From positions 1 through 10,236 of the forward strand of contig JAPOZE010000168.1 of the NCBI GenBank assembly GCA_026706225.1: a stretch of 10,236 bases of DNA. The letters run 5' to 3'. A program made the translations under genes and the position numbers. Positions 1 through 6,968 of this stretch are shown piece by piece. Each line of letters starts with the position of its first letter. The stretch's first letter is position 1. The notes beneath the pieces were generated by a model. The model made no database searches and was not told the origin of the DNA. It saw nothing but the letters and a program-made list of their open reading frames with translations. This DNA comes from Acidobacteriota bacterium. Lineage in GTDB: Bacteria; Acidobacteriota; Terriglobia; Versatilivoradales; Versatilivoraceae.

Positions 1-928
1 AGTCGAGAATCCGCTGGAGCTCCTGCTGGGCCAGGGCCATGATCGACCCGTAGAGGACTCCCCCCGCCGAGAGCCAGGCGATTGCCGAAGCGATGGGCAC
101 CCTCTGCTCCACTTCGGCGGGGTCGAAGACGAAGAATAGAACTCGAATGAGGATGTAGGCGCCCACCTTGGTGCCCAGCGGCGCCAGCAGCGCCGAGGTG
201 GCCGAGGACGCGCTGGAATAGGCGTCCGGCAGCCAGAAGTGCAGCGGGAAAAGCGCCATCTTGAGGCCGATGCCGGTCACCGTCAGGATCAACCCGGCCA
301 GAACGGTGGGCTGGTCGAGGATGTGGGGCAGGATTCGAGCCAGGTCGGCCATGTTCAGGGACCCGCTCATGACATAGATGAATCCAATGCCCAACAGGTA
401 GAAACCGGTTCCGACGCTTCCCAGAATGAGGTAGCGATAGGCCGCTACCGGCGACCGCTTGTCCCCGATGGCTACCAGTCCGTAGCCCGCAAGAGAGCTG
501 ATCTCCAGGAAGACATAGAGATTGAATAGGTCTCCGGTCGACAGGATTCCGCAGAACCCGGCCAGCAGCAACAGCACCAGGCTGTAGTAGGGGATGCGCT
601 TGTCCGGGTGCTCCACCGATGCCACCTGGCGGGCGTGAATCAACACCAGGCAGGAAACCACCGTCACAACCAGAGTCAGGAAGGACGCCAGCGGATCCAG
701 CACCAGCTCAATTCCGATCGGAGCTTCCCAGCCTCCCAGGGTGTAGGATAGGGGTCCGCCGGCGATGACCCGGAACAACCCGAAGCCCGCAATGGGAATG
801 GACGCCAGAACCGCGGCCAAGGCCAGGGGGTAGGCGGCGCCGGGAACCCGGAGGCCAATCAGAGGGATGAGGAGGGCGGGAATGAGAAGGCTGAGCGGGA
901 CCAGCAGGGGCAGGTTGGCTTCAATCAT
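1..928 (-). CDS. mnhD: Mrp/Mnh cation:proton antiporter subunit D, C-terminus cut by window edge
   Basis: Membrane proton/cation-translocating subunit of the Mrp (Mnh) Na+/H+ antiporter, homologous to complex I NuoM/NuoN. I translated 309 residues; the remainder (family members are about 490 residues) lies left of the window. The chain is a series of hydrophobic helices. Two diagnostic stretches are visible: GDLFNLYVFLEISSLAGYG, with Glu142 in the position of the essential helix-5 glutamate of MrpD/NuoM, and GLKMALFPLHFWLPDAYSSA, with Lys223 in the position of the conserved helix-7 lysine, followed by a Ser/Ala-rich stretch and LGTKVGAYILIR. The ATG at 926-928 overlaps the mnhC stop (ATGA), which supports this start and translational coupling. 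MnhA and MnhD are paralogues, so a single-copy MnhA/D-like role cannot be excluded, but the place directly after mnhC favours MnhD. Confidence 0.93.
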   Translation of the reverse strand, partial: MIEANLPLLVPLSLLIPALLIPLIGLRVPGAAYPLALAAVLASIPIAGFGLFRVIAGGPLSYTLGGWEAPIGIELVLDPLASFLTLVVTVVSCLVLIHARQVASVEHPDKRIPYYSLVLLLLAGFCGILSTGDLFNLYVFLEISSLAGYGLVAIGDKRSPVAAYRYLILGSVGTGFYLLGIGFIYVMSGSLNMADLARILPHILDQPTVLAGLILTVTGIGLKMALFPLHFWLPDAYSSASSATSALLAPLGTKVGAYILIRVLFFVFDPAEVEQRVPIASAIAWLSAGGVLYGSIMALAQQELQRILD

Positions 929-1296
929 CTCATTCGTTTCAACAACGTGTCTTCGTCCAGGGTCCCGTATCGCCGAAAGATGCTGATGAGCAGCGCAAAA
1001 CCCACGCCGGTGGTGGCCACGCTCACCACGATGGCCGTCAGCATCAAGGTATGCGGCAACGGATTGATGTAATGAGCGGGGTCCACCGAACCCAATGCGG
1101 CGTCAATGACCGGAACGGTGGCCTTCTTCTTGGAGGCGATGGCAATGTAGAACAGGATGATGGAGGTCTGGAAGATATTCATGCCCACCAGTTTCTTCAC
1201 CAGGTTCCGCTTGGCCAGCATCCCGTAGAGTCCCACCAGCAGCAGGAGAGAGATGATCCAGTACAGGTTGTGACCCACGATGAACTCAATCTCCAC
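925..1296 (-). CDS. mnhC: Mrp/Mnh cation:proton antiporter subunit C (NuoK-like)
   Basis: Small integral membrane subunit (123 residues) of the Mrp complex, homologous to NuoK of complex I. Three hydrophobic helices are visible. The characteristic NLVKKLVGMNIFQTSIILF stretch lies near residues 30-50, and an INPLPHTLMLTAIVVSVATT stretch follows near residues 75-95; both are typical of MnhC. The start is a GTG at 1294-1296, with GGAGGG at 1302-1307 as a good ribosome binding site. The start lies inside the end of mnhB (11-base overlap). The stop overlaps the mnhD start. Length is normal for the family (about 110-125 residues). Confidence 0.93.
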   Translation of the reverse strand: MEIEFIVGHNLYWIISLLLLVGLYGMLAKRNLVKKLVGMNIFQTSIILFYIAIASKKKATVPVIDAALGSVDPAHYINPLPHTLMLTAIVVSVATTGVGFALLISIFRRYGTLDEDTLLKRMR

Positions 1297-1726
1297 CGGG
1301 TCCCTCCATGATGTCGTCGTAAATGGCCACCAGCACCGCCATGACAGCCAGGCTCACCCCGACCTCGATCAGGAGAATCCCGGCGGAATGAAGCTCGGCC
1401 CGGCTCAGATCCGGAAGCGGCAGAAAATGGTATTCCAGGAACCGGCCACCCAGCAGGAGGGTGAGCAGGCCGGTACCGGCAAAGATCATGGCTCCCAGCG
1501 CCCCCACCGGCGTGCCCCAGGATTTCCTGAACTTGAGTTCCGACCTCTCCGCACCCACCGAGAGCCGAAGCATCAGAATGCTGGCGGCCAGCAGCGCGCC
1601 TCCCTGGAATCCTCCCCCGGGACCGAAATGGCCGTGAAAGATCACGTAAAGGGCAAACAACTGTATGAAGGGAGCCAGCAACCGGCTGGCGGTGATCAGA
1701 ATCGGATTTCTGGAACTGGAGGTCAT
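1286..1726 (-). CDS. mnhB: Mrp/Mnh cation:proton antiporter subunit B
   Basis: Membrane subunit of 146 residues belonging to the MnhB family. The family hallmark HGHFGPGGGFQGGALLA lies near residues 30-46, just after the first hydrophobic helix, and three further hydrophobic segments follow. MnhB packs against the C-terminal domain of MrpA in Mrp complexes and is required for assembly and transport. The ATG at 1724-1726 overlaps the stop of the preceding MbhE-like gene (ATGA), which fixes the start. The Gly-rich C-terminus (EGPGGD) is encoded by the same bases that form the mnhC ribosome binding site and start. Confidence 0.93.
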   Translation of the reverse strand: MTSSSRNPILITASRLLAPFIQLFALYVIFHGHFGPGGGFQGGALLAASILMLRLSVGAERSELKFRKSWGTPVGALGAMIFAGTGLLTLLLGGRFLEYHFLPLPDLSRAELHSAGILLIEVGVSLAVMAVLVAIYDDIMEGPGGD

Positions 1727-2016
1727 GGGCTCCGTCTGAGAATCAAAGTGCAGACCAGTCCGGCGGTCAAGCCCACGATCGTCTCTCCCAGCGTGTCGAA
1801 ACCGCGGTAGTCCGCCAGCACCACGGTCACGATATTGGGGGATGCCGCATCCCCTTCGGCATGCCGGATGTAGTGGGCCGCCGCCACGGGGGAGCCCGCC
1901 CGGCTCTGCTCCCGGTGGCTGGGGCCATCGGGGTCGCCGTGGCCGGGCAGGCCGGATGAGGCATAGAGCAGCAGGGCGCCGAAAAGAACCAGTGCGATCA
2001 GTGAGATCTTTCTCAA
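1723..2016 (-). CDS. MbhE-like / MrpA C-terminal-module subunit, TTG start
   Basis: A 97-residue protein with one N-terminal hydrophobic helix (residues 3-20), a polar middle (21-58) and a conserved C-terminal block NIVTVVLADYRGFDTLGETI (61-80) followed by a second helix. This block is characteristic of the last module of MrpA, which occurs as a stand-alone subunit (often called hydrogenase subunit E or an MnhB-related subunit) in membrane-bound hydrogenases and split Mrp systems. I chose a TTG start at 2014-2016. It overlaps the DUF4040 stop (TTGA), has GGAG at 2023-2026 six bases upstream, and gives a protein beginning directly at the basic flank of the first helix. The open frame extends much further upstream, but that part runs through DUF4040 and mnhG in another frame and shows no family similarity. 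Confidence 0.85.
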   Translation of the reverse strand: MRKISLIALVLFGALLLYASSGLPGHGDPDGPSHREQSRAGSPVAAAHYIRHAEGDAASPNIVTVVLADYRGFDTLGETIVGLTAGLVCTLILRRSP

Positions 2017-2258
2017 TCGATGCTCCGGCGGGAGGTATGGAACAGCACCACGATGAACAGCACTCCCGTGATGCCGGCGCCCACCACGGCTTCGGTGAAC
2101 GCCACGTCGACCGCCCCCATCACCAGGTAGATCAGGGCTGAAATGAAACTGAAGACCGACAGGGTCACGGCGGCCGCCAACAGGTTCTTCAAGCGAAGAG
2201 CAATCAGCGCTGAAGCCAGCAACATCAAACCCAGGACGGTCTCCAGGCCCAAGACCAT
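2013..2258 (-). CDS. DUF4040 Mrp subunit (MrpA C-terminal module, stand-alone)
   Basis: An 81-residue membrane protein with three hydrophobic segments. The block DVAFTEAVVGAG (residues 51-62) is the hallmark of the DUF4040 module, which in classical Mrp systems is fused to the C-terminus of MrpA and resembles NuoJ of complex I. The conserved acidic residues Asp51 and Glu56 are present. In MBH-type and many archaeal or deep-branching bacterial Mrp systems the module is a separate gene, as here. The ATG at 2256-2258 shares one base with the mnhG stop (TAATG). Its product probably bridges MnhB/C and the antiporter-like subunits; this role is inferred from Mrp and complex I structures. Confidence 0.87.
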   Translation of the reverse strand: MVLGLETVLGLMLLASALIALRLKNLLAAAVTLSVFSFISALIYLVMGAVDVAFTEAVVGAGITGVLFIVVLFHTSRRSID

Positions 2259-2593
2259 TACGGATTCTCTCCTGTTTCACGCCGCGGGGCGCCACCGGGC
2301 TGTCGCCGCAAGTGGAAGCGTGCAGCCGCGTTGACCAGCACGTGAGACCCGATGGGATAGCCCAGGGCCACAAAGACCAGGGCCGTGACCAGCTTGAGGC
2401 TTGTCAGCGTAAACCCCTCGAACACCGCCAGGCCTCCCACCGCCAGCAAGATGCCCAGGGTGTCGTTCTTGCTGGTGGCGTGAGTGCGGCAGAAAATGTC
2501 CGGCAAGCGCAGAATGCCCACGCTGCCCACCAGAAGGAAGAAACTCCCCGCGAAGACCATGGTCAATGCCAGCAGCTCTCTGAAGGTGTTCAT
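2258..2593 (-). CDS. mnhG: Mrp/Mnh cation:proton antiporter subunit G
   Basis: Membrane subunit of 111 residues. The family motif GSVGILRLPDIFCRTHATSK lies at about residues 23-42, between the first and second of three helices, and is followed by DTLGI. MnhG is one of the small E-F-G subunits that form the cation-handling end of the Mrp complex. The C-terminal 20 residues are hydrophilic and basic (Arg/Pro-rich), slightly longer than the minimal family core. The ATG at 2591-2593 overlaps the mnhF stop (ATGA), and the stop overlaps the DUF4040 start by one base. Confidence 0.93.
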   Translation of the reverse strand: MNTFRELLALTMVFAGSFFLLVGSVGILRLPDIFCRTHATSKNDTLGILLAVGGLAVFEGFTLTSLKLVTALVFVALGYPIGSHVLVNAAARFHLRRQPGGAPRRETGENP

Positions 2594-2859
2594 CTTTCCT
2601 CGGGGTGGCTCTGGAAGTACCTGGCCACGGCAACCAGACCGATGAAGTTCAGGATGGCGTAGGCCACGGCAATATCGACGAACAACTCGATCCGCCCGTA
2701 GAGAAAGCCGATCAGACAGACCAGCACCAGCGTCTTGGTGCCGATGGCGCTTGCACCCAGGAGCCGGTCGAATATGGTGGGTCCCTTCAACACGCGGTAG
2801 AAGGGCAAGGGAATGATGACGGACAGGACGATGGCGAGGTAGAGAAAGACGTCTTGCAT
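2590..2859 (-). CDS. mnhF: Mrp/Mnh cation:proton antiporter subunit F
   Basis: Three-helix membrane subunit of 89 residues. The family block RVLKGPTIFDRLLGASAIG (about residues 22-40) contains the conserved Asp31-Arg32 pair, and ELFVDIAVAYAILNFIG follows near residue 60. The ATG at 2857-2859 shares one base with the mnhE stop (TGATG), which makes it the preferred start. An adjacent in-frame TTG one codon upstream (2860-2862) would give 90 residues. The upstream ribosome binding site is poor, so translation is probably coupled to mnhE. It works with MnhE and MnhG in the Mrp complex. Confidence 0.93.
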   Translation of the reverse strand: MQDVFLYLAIVLSVIIPLPFYRVLKGPTIFDRLLGASAIGTKTLVLVCLIGFLYGRIELFVDIAVAYAILNFIGLVAVARYFQSHPEER

Positions 2860-3461
2860 CAATTTGCGGATGAGCTATCCAGCTTGACCACCCGAACCTG
2901 GCTTACCACGTCCTCTCGAGGACCGTTGAAGATCCTCGAAACGCGTCGCGGCATGGTGCCGTGAACCAGGCTTTCCGCCGACTCTCGGGTCAGTGCGTGG
3001 ACCACGAATTCATTCCCCCGGATTCGGATGGTCACCGTTCCCGGAGTCAGAGTGATGGAGTTGCCGAGGATCACCCGGGCCGCCAGGTTGGGCAGATTCA
3101 CCCGGAAGTAGACCAGGCAAGGCTCCACCGGCATCCTGGGGTGCAACACCAGGTAGGCCACCTGAATGCTGCCCAACAGGATCTCCCACCCCAGCCAGGG
3201 CAAATAGGCCAGCAGGGCCCAGTAGTTGGCCCGGTCCCAGGCAAAAGTATCGCCACTGTAGAGTTGGGTCTGCTTGAGAGGTGCATTGATCCACATCACC
3301 AGCAATACCGACCCCACGCCCAGCGCCAGGTGGAAGGGGTCGAAGCGGCCGCTGAGATGGAGCCACAAACCCATCAGGAACAGGCCTTCGATCACCAGAG
3401 CCCTCCGCGAGCGCACGCGTTTCAGCCCTGATCTCTTGGAACCCGCCGATTCGCTTGCCAT
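2859..3461 (-). CDS. mnhE: Mrp/Mnh cation:proton antiporter subunit E
   Basis: First gene of the Mrp operon. The product has a basic N-terminal leader, two hydrophobic helices (WLHLSGRFDPFHLALGVGS region), then the MnhE pattern YLPWLGWEILLGSIQVAYLV and a cytoplasmic domain with LGNSITLTPGTVTIRIRG, the most recognisable MnhE signature. The start is uncertain. ATG at 3459-3461 gives 200 residues but has only a weak ribosome binding site. GTG at 3393-3395 has GGAGGG five bases upstream and gives 178 residues, closer to the usual length of about 160. The open frame continues up to an ATG at 3671, but that stretch is low-complexity, lacks family features, and lies upstream of the promoter-like box at 3594-3599. 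MnhE belongs to the E-F-G cation module of the complex. Confidence 0.9.
   Translation of the reverse strand: MASESAGSKRSGLKRVRSRRALVIEGLFLMGLWLHLSGRFDPFHLALGVGSVLLVMWINAPLKQTQLYSGDTFAWDRANYWALLAYLPWLGWEILLGSIQVAYLVLHPRMPVEPCLVYFRVNLPNLAARVILGNSITLTPGTVTIRIRGNEFVVHALTRESAESLVHGTMPRRVSRIFNGPREDVVSQVRVVKLDSSSAN
3401..3406 (-). promoter_or_regulatory. Candidate ribosome binding site deciding an alternative mnhE start
   Basis: GGAGGG on the minus strand sits five bases upstream of an in-frame GTG (3393-3395). This is a better translation signal than anything before the ATG at 3461. If used, MnhE begins VIEGLFLMGLW, directly at its first membrane helix. Confidence 0.4.
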
Positions 3462-3593
3462 GGATTCTTTAGCGACCGGAGTCTCCCCCGTCGGGAAAGG
3501 GGGCCTGGAGTCTGGTGTCCTCTCTCGGCGAAAGGCGCTTCCCTGCCGAAATCGCTCAACATTCGACGCTTGCGGCCCCCGAAAAACCGGGAC

Positions 3594-3599
3594 ATTATA
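3594..3599 (-). promoter_or_regulatory. Candidate -10 box for the Mrp operon
   Basis: A perfect TATAAT on the minus strand lies in the gap between mnhE and natA. At 17 bases spacing the -35 position reads TGTCCA, a weak match to TTGACA (3 of 6). Transcription from here would start near 3587 and give a leader of about 125-190 bases, depending on the mnhE start used. The box is isolated in otherwise GC-rich DNA, which makes it notable, but the weak -35 limits confidence. Confidence 0.4.
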
Positions 3600-3697
3600 G
3601 TCAAAAGACCTTGAAATGGACACCCAAGAGTCGGGGCCTGGCGGGGAAGAAGTTTGCCTTAGACCGGGCAAGGCCCTCGTGATAAGGTAGGCCGCTT

Positions 3698-4603
3698 ATG
3701 GTCGCTCCCAACGCCATCATTTCGGTTCAGGAGGTCAGCAAGAACTTCCGTTCGGTTGTCGCCGTGGATGGCGCCTCCTTTGAGATCGGCAGCGGCGAAA
3801 TCTTCGGTCTGCTGGGACCGAACGGAGCCGGCAAAACCACCCTCATCCGCCTCATTCTCGACCTGATTCGCCCGGACGCCGGATCCATTCAAATCCAGGG
3901 GCAGCCCATTTCAGAAGCCCACAAGAACCGCATCGGCTATCTGCCTGAAGAGCGCGGCCTCTATTTCCGGCAAAAGGTGATGGCGGTTCTGGAATACCTG
4001 GGGACGCTCAAGGGCGTCTCCCTCGACCGGGTCCGCGGCAATGCCCGGGATTGGCTCAAGCGGCTGGAGATCGACGATTTGAGGAACCGGCCGGTCCAGG
4101 AACTCTCCAAGGGCAACCAGCAAAAGGTCCAATTCATCGCCACCGTCGTCTCCGACCCCGACATCCTCATCCTGGACGAACCCTTCACCGGATTGGATCC
4201 CATCAACGTTCATCTGCTGGTCCGGTCCATTCAGGAGCTGGCCGCAGAGGGGAAAACCGTGGTGCTGTCCGTGCACCAGATGTCGCTGGTGGAATCGCTT
4301 TGCCGCCGGGTCTTCATGATCAATCGGGGACGCCAGGTACTCTATGGGGACCTCGAGGACATTCAAAACCGCCACTCCGAACCTTCGTTCCTGGTGCGTT
4401 CCGGGGCGGACTACCGGAGGTGCGCGCTCATCGACCGTTTCACCAGCCATAACGCCGCAGCTACCGTTTACCTGAAGCAGGGAGTGGAAGCGGCACGATT
4501 CCTCCGCTGGCTGGTGGAGTCGGGCGCCGAGGTCGAATCGTTCCAGCGCGCCAGAACTCCGCTGGACGAGATTTTCATTCGGGTGGTGCGGGACAACTCA
4601 TGA
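3698..4603 (+). CDS. natA: NatA-type ABC transporter ATP-binding protein
   Basis: ATPase subunit (301 residues) of an ABC-2 exporter. Walker A GPNGAGKTT starts at residue 40, the Q-loop region reads GYLPEERGL (80-88) with Glu84 instead of Gln, the signature LSKGNQQK is at 136-143, Walker B ILILDEP at 156-162, the D-loop follows, and the switch His is 193. The YLPEERGLY and LSKGNQQKVQF patterns are typical of the NatA/YhaQ group, where NatAB of Bacillus exports Na+. The C-terminal region (about 225-301) resembles the DUF4162 tail found in this group. AAGG at 3684-3687 precedes the ATG. It overlaps the permease gene by four bases and is divergent from the Mrp operon. The exported substrate (Na+, a drug or something else) cannot be read from the sequence; the Mrp neighbour makes Na+ an attractive inference. 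Confidence 0.88.
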   Translation: MVAPNAIISVQEVSKNFRSVVAVDGASFEIGSGEIFGLLGPNGAGKTTLIRLILDLIRPDAGSIQIQGQPISEAHKNRIGYLPEERGLYFRQKVMAVLEYLGTLKGVSLDRVRGNARDWLKRLEIDDLRNRPVQELSKGNQQKVQFIATVVSDPDILILDEPFTGLDPINVHLLVRSIQELAAEGKTVVLSVHQMSLVESLCRRVFMINRGRQVLYGDLEDIQNRHSEPSFLVRSGADYRRCALIDRFTSHNAAATVYLKQGVEAARFLRWLVESGAEVESFQRARTPLDEIFIRVVRDNS

Positions 4604-5865
4604 GCAAGATCTGGTCCATAGCCAAGCGGGAGTTCCTGGTGACCGTGACCCGCAAGGGTTACCTGTTCACCCTGCTTGGACTGCCGCTGCTCATGATCGG
4701 CGGGCTCTTTGCGGCCAGCATGCTGTCCCGGGAGGCCGTCCGCGACTCGCAGGCCAATCAAGGTCCGGCCGGTGTCGTCGACCGCGCCCGCGTTCTGGAC
4801 TTCAGCTTGCAGGCAGCCACCCGGCCAACCGTTTCAACGGACCCGCTCCCGGTGCCCGGCCCCAGGGTTCACTCCAGGCTTGTGGCCTATGACGATCTGG
4901 ACCAGGCTCTGGCCGACCTCAAAAAGGGCGATCTCAGTGCCGTCTTCCTGCTGGAAGCCGGTTATCTGCAGAGCGGCGACATCGTCGTCTACGCGGCTGA
5001 AAAGGGCATCTTCTCTCAACTGACCCGAACCGGACGGAGGCAGTTGAGCGCACTGCTGCGAGCCAGCCTGGCCAGTGGGCGGCTGGAAGAAGAGGCCGTG
5101 GCCAGGATCCTGACACCGGGACGATACAAGGAAATGCAAGTCTCAAAGGAGGGTCGGATCCAGCCCGAGGGCAACCTGCTGAAGCGAGTCGGGCGATTCC
5201 TGGGACCCTTCATCATGTTCTTTCTCTTGACGATTTCCATCTTCATGTCTTCAGGCTACCTGCTCCAGGGCATTGCCGAGGAGAAGCAGAACCGGGTCAT
5301 CGAGATCCTTCTGTCGTCGGTGACTCCCACCCAGCTCCTGATGGGCAAGATGATGGGCCTGGGCGCGGCCGGGCTGCTGCAGGTAGTTTTTTACGTGGTG
5401 CTGCTGGTACTGCCGGCCAGCCTGATCCTGACCCTGATGACCCTGTCTCCGGGACAGATTCTGTTGAGCCTGATGTTCGTGGTCCTGGGCTATCTCCTGT
5501 TTGCCGGCCTCATGGCGGGCACCGGGCTGCTGGGCAACACCTCCCAGGAAAGCCAGCAACTGTCGGTGATCTGGACCATGACCAGCATGATTCCGATGTT
5601 TCTGGTCGCGTCTCTCATGCAGCAGCCCCATTCCTGGCTGGCCCGCTCCTTGTCGTTCTTCCCCTTGACGGCGCCGGTCACCATGCTGCTGCGACTAAGC
5701 ACCGACGAGGTCCCGCTGGTGGACGTGCTGATCTCCGCGGCAGTGTTGATTCTGGGGATTGTCCTGGCCGTCAAGGGAGCCTCCAGGCTCTTTCGGACGG
5801 CTTCGTTGATGGTTGGCAAACGTCCCCGGCTGGGGGAGGTCTACCGCTGGCTCAAGGAATCCTGA
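4600..5865 (+). CDS. natB: NatB-type ABC-2 permease
   Basis: Membrane partner of the preceding ATPase, 421 residues. The N-terminus has a cytoplasmic basic stretch (WSIAKREFLVTVTRKGYLF) and a first helix at about 21-42, then a large extracytoplasmic domain to about residue 195, then five or so helices. Between helices 2 and 3 is AEEKQNRVIEILLSSVTP (226-243), the coupling segment typical of the ABC-2 permease NatB/YhaP group, followed by QLLMGKMMGLG. A Gly/Pro-rich helical bundle and a basic C-terminal tail complete the protein. The ATG overlaps the natA stop (ATGA), so the two are co-translated as an exporter. Length is normal for NatB-like proteins (about 390-430). The specific substrate is inferred only. 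Confidence 0.87.
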   Translation: MSKIWSIAKREFLVTVTRKGYLFTLLGLPLLMIGGLFAASMLSREAVRDSQANQGPAGVVDRARVLDFSLQAATRPTVSTDPLPVPGPRVHSRLVAYDDLDQALADLKKGDLSAVFLLEAGYLQSGDIVVYAAEKGIFSQLTRTGRRQLSALLRASLASGRLEEEAVARILTPGRYKEMQVSKEGRIQPEGNLLKRVGRFLGPFIMFFLLTISIFMSSGYLLQGIAEEKQNRVIEILLSSVTPTQLLMGKMMGLGAAGLLQVVFYVVLLVLPASLILTLMTLSPGQILLSLMFVVLGYLLFAGLMAGTGLLGNTSQESQQLSVIWTMTSMIPMFLVASLMQQPHSWLARSLSFFPLTAPVTMLLRLSTDEVPLVDVLISAAVLILGIVLAVKGASRLFRTASLMVGKRPRLGEVYRWLKES

Positions 5866-5890
5866 GCCAGGCCGGGATGCAGAAACAGTT

Positions 5891-5894
5891 GAGG
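5891..5894 (+). promoter_or_regulatory. Ribosome binding site deciding the MDR gene start
   Basis: GAGG eight bases before ATG 5903 favours this start over the ATG at 5897, which would leave only two bases of spacing. Confidence 0.5.
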
Positions 5895-5902
5895 TGATGG
5901 CA

Positions 5903-6910
5903 ATGAAAGCGATCGTTCTGAAGGAGTTGGGTGGTCCCGCAAAGCTGCTGTGGGAAGAGGTAGCCGATCCGGTTCCCGGAGCCGGCGAGGTGCTGGTCCG
6001 CCTGAAGGCGGCCGCGCTGAACCACCGCGACGCCTGGATCCGCAAGGGACTGTACGCCAACATTCAGCTTCCCACCATCCTGGGTTCCGACGGTTCCGGT
6101 GAAGTGGCTTGTGTGGGCTCCGGCGTATCGACCGACCTGCTGGGCCAGGCGGTGCTGATCAACCCCTGCCTGGACTGGGGGCCGGATCTCAAGGCTCAGG
6201 GACCCGGCATGCGCATTCTGGGGATGCCCGACAACGGCACCTACGCGCAGATGGTTGTCGTTCCCGCCGCCAACATCCGGCCCAAGCCGACCCATCTCTC
6301 CTTCGAGGAAGCGGCGGCGCTGCCGCTTGCCGGCATGACCGCCTACCGGGCCCTGGTCACCCGAGCCGGGGTGACGGCCGGCGAAACCGTCCTGATCACC
6401 GGCGTGGGCGGAGGGGTCGCCTCCCTGGCCCTGCAGATGGCCCATAGCCTGGGCGCCAGCACGTTTGTCACCTCGGGCAGCGACCACAAGATCGAACGCG
6501 CCCGCGCCCTGGGGGCGGTCGGAGGCGTCAACTATCGGGACGAGCAGTGGGGCCGCAAGCTGCGCCAACTGCTGCAGGGTCGACCGCTGGATGTGATCAT
6601 CGACGGCAGCGGCGGCAGCGTTTTCGAAAGAGCGCTGGACTTGATCGGGTCCGCTGGAAGAATCGTCACCTACGGCGCCACCCTGGGCGCCGCCCGGCAG
6701 ATCGAGGTGAGGCGGATTTTCTGGAAGCAGGTGACGGTGATGGGGTCCACCATGGCCAGCCCCCAGGAGTTCGATGCCCTGGTCCAACTCTACTCGGCCC
6801 AGGGACTGCGCCCGCCGATCGATCGGGTCTTTCCTCTAAAGGAGGCCGGGGAGGCTCATCAGCGCATGGAGGAGGCCAAACAGTTCGGCAAGATCCTGCT
6901 GGGGACCTGA
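5903..6910 (+). CDS. Zinc-independent MDR oxidoreductase, quinone-oxidoreductase-like
   Basis: Medium-chain dehydrogenase/reductase of 335 residues. The N-terminal GroES-like domain has AALNHRDAWIRKG (around 37-49), with Asn40 where zinc-dependent alcohol dehydrogenases have the catalytic Cys, and GSDGSGEV (61-68) in place of GHE. The four-Cys structural zinc lobe is absent. The Rossmann domain carries GVGGGVA (167-173), preceded by AALPLAGMTAYRAL. This pattern matches the QOR/YogA-like branch, which uses NAD(P)H to reduce quinones or enone-type substrates; the substrate here is unknown. I chose ATG 5903-5905 because GAGG at 5891-5894 is eight bases upstream and the protein starts MKAIVLKELG as in homologues. 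An ATG two codons earlier is too close to GAGG, and the open frame extends back into natB without family features. It lies 37 bases after natB and may be cotranscribed without a functional link. Confidence 0.88.
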   Translation: MKAIVLKELGGPAKLLWEEVADPVPGAGEVLVRLKAAALNHRDAWIRKGLYANIQLPTILGSDGSGEVACVGSGVSTDLLGQAVLINPCLDWGPDLKAQGPGMRILGMPDNGTYAQMVVVPAANIRPKPTHLSFEEAAALPLAGMTAYRALVTRAGVTAGETVLITGVGGGVASLALQMAHSLGASTFVTSGSDHKIERARALGAVGGVNYRDEQWGRKLRQLLQGRPLDVIIDGSGGSVFERALDLIGSAGRIVTYGATLGAARQIEVRRIFWKQVTVMGSTMASPQEFDALVQLYSAQGLRPPIDRVFPLKEAGEAHQRMEEAKQFGKILLGT

Positions 6911-6968
6911 TTCGCCCGCCTGATGGTGTTTCCCGGAAACAGGGTTGCCCCATTTCCGAGACAGGACA

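Noticed and set aside
1280..1810. A 176-codon plus-strand open frame across mnhB and its neighbours
   Set aside because: Antisense to the Mrp operon, with low-complexity Gln/Gly/His composition and no recognisable domain.
2017..2373. Upstream extension of the MbhE-like gene to an ATG at 2373
   Set aside because: The extension is read out of frame through DUF4040 and mnhG; the TTG at 2016 has a good ribosome binding site and matches the expected N-terminus.
3485..3503. CCCCC/GGGGG five-pair stem in the mnhE leader, considered as a regulatory hairpin
   Set aside because: Short, with a nine-base loop; this is easily expected by chance in GC-rich DNA and nothing else supports a riboswitch.
5852..6787. 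A 311-codon minus-strand open frame opposite the MDR oxidoreductase
   Set aside because: Rich in Gly, Gln, His and Asp with no domain pattern; the plus strand carries a recognisable GroES-like and Rossmann protein.
6928..6940. GTTTCCCGGAAAC palindrome between the convergent MDR and Cys-rich genes, considered as a bidirectional terminator
   Set aside because: The stem is only five pairs with a three-base loop and neither side has a T-run. No convincing intrinsic terminator is seen in this 58-base gap.
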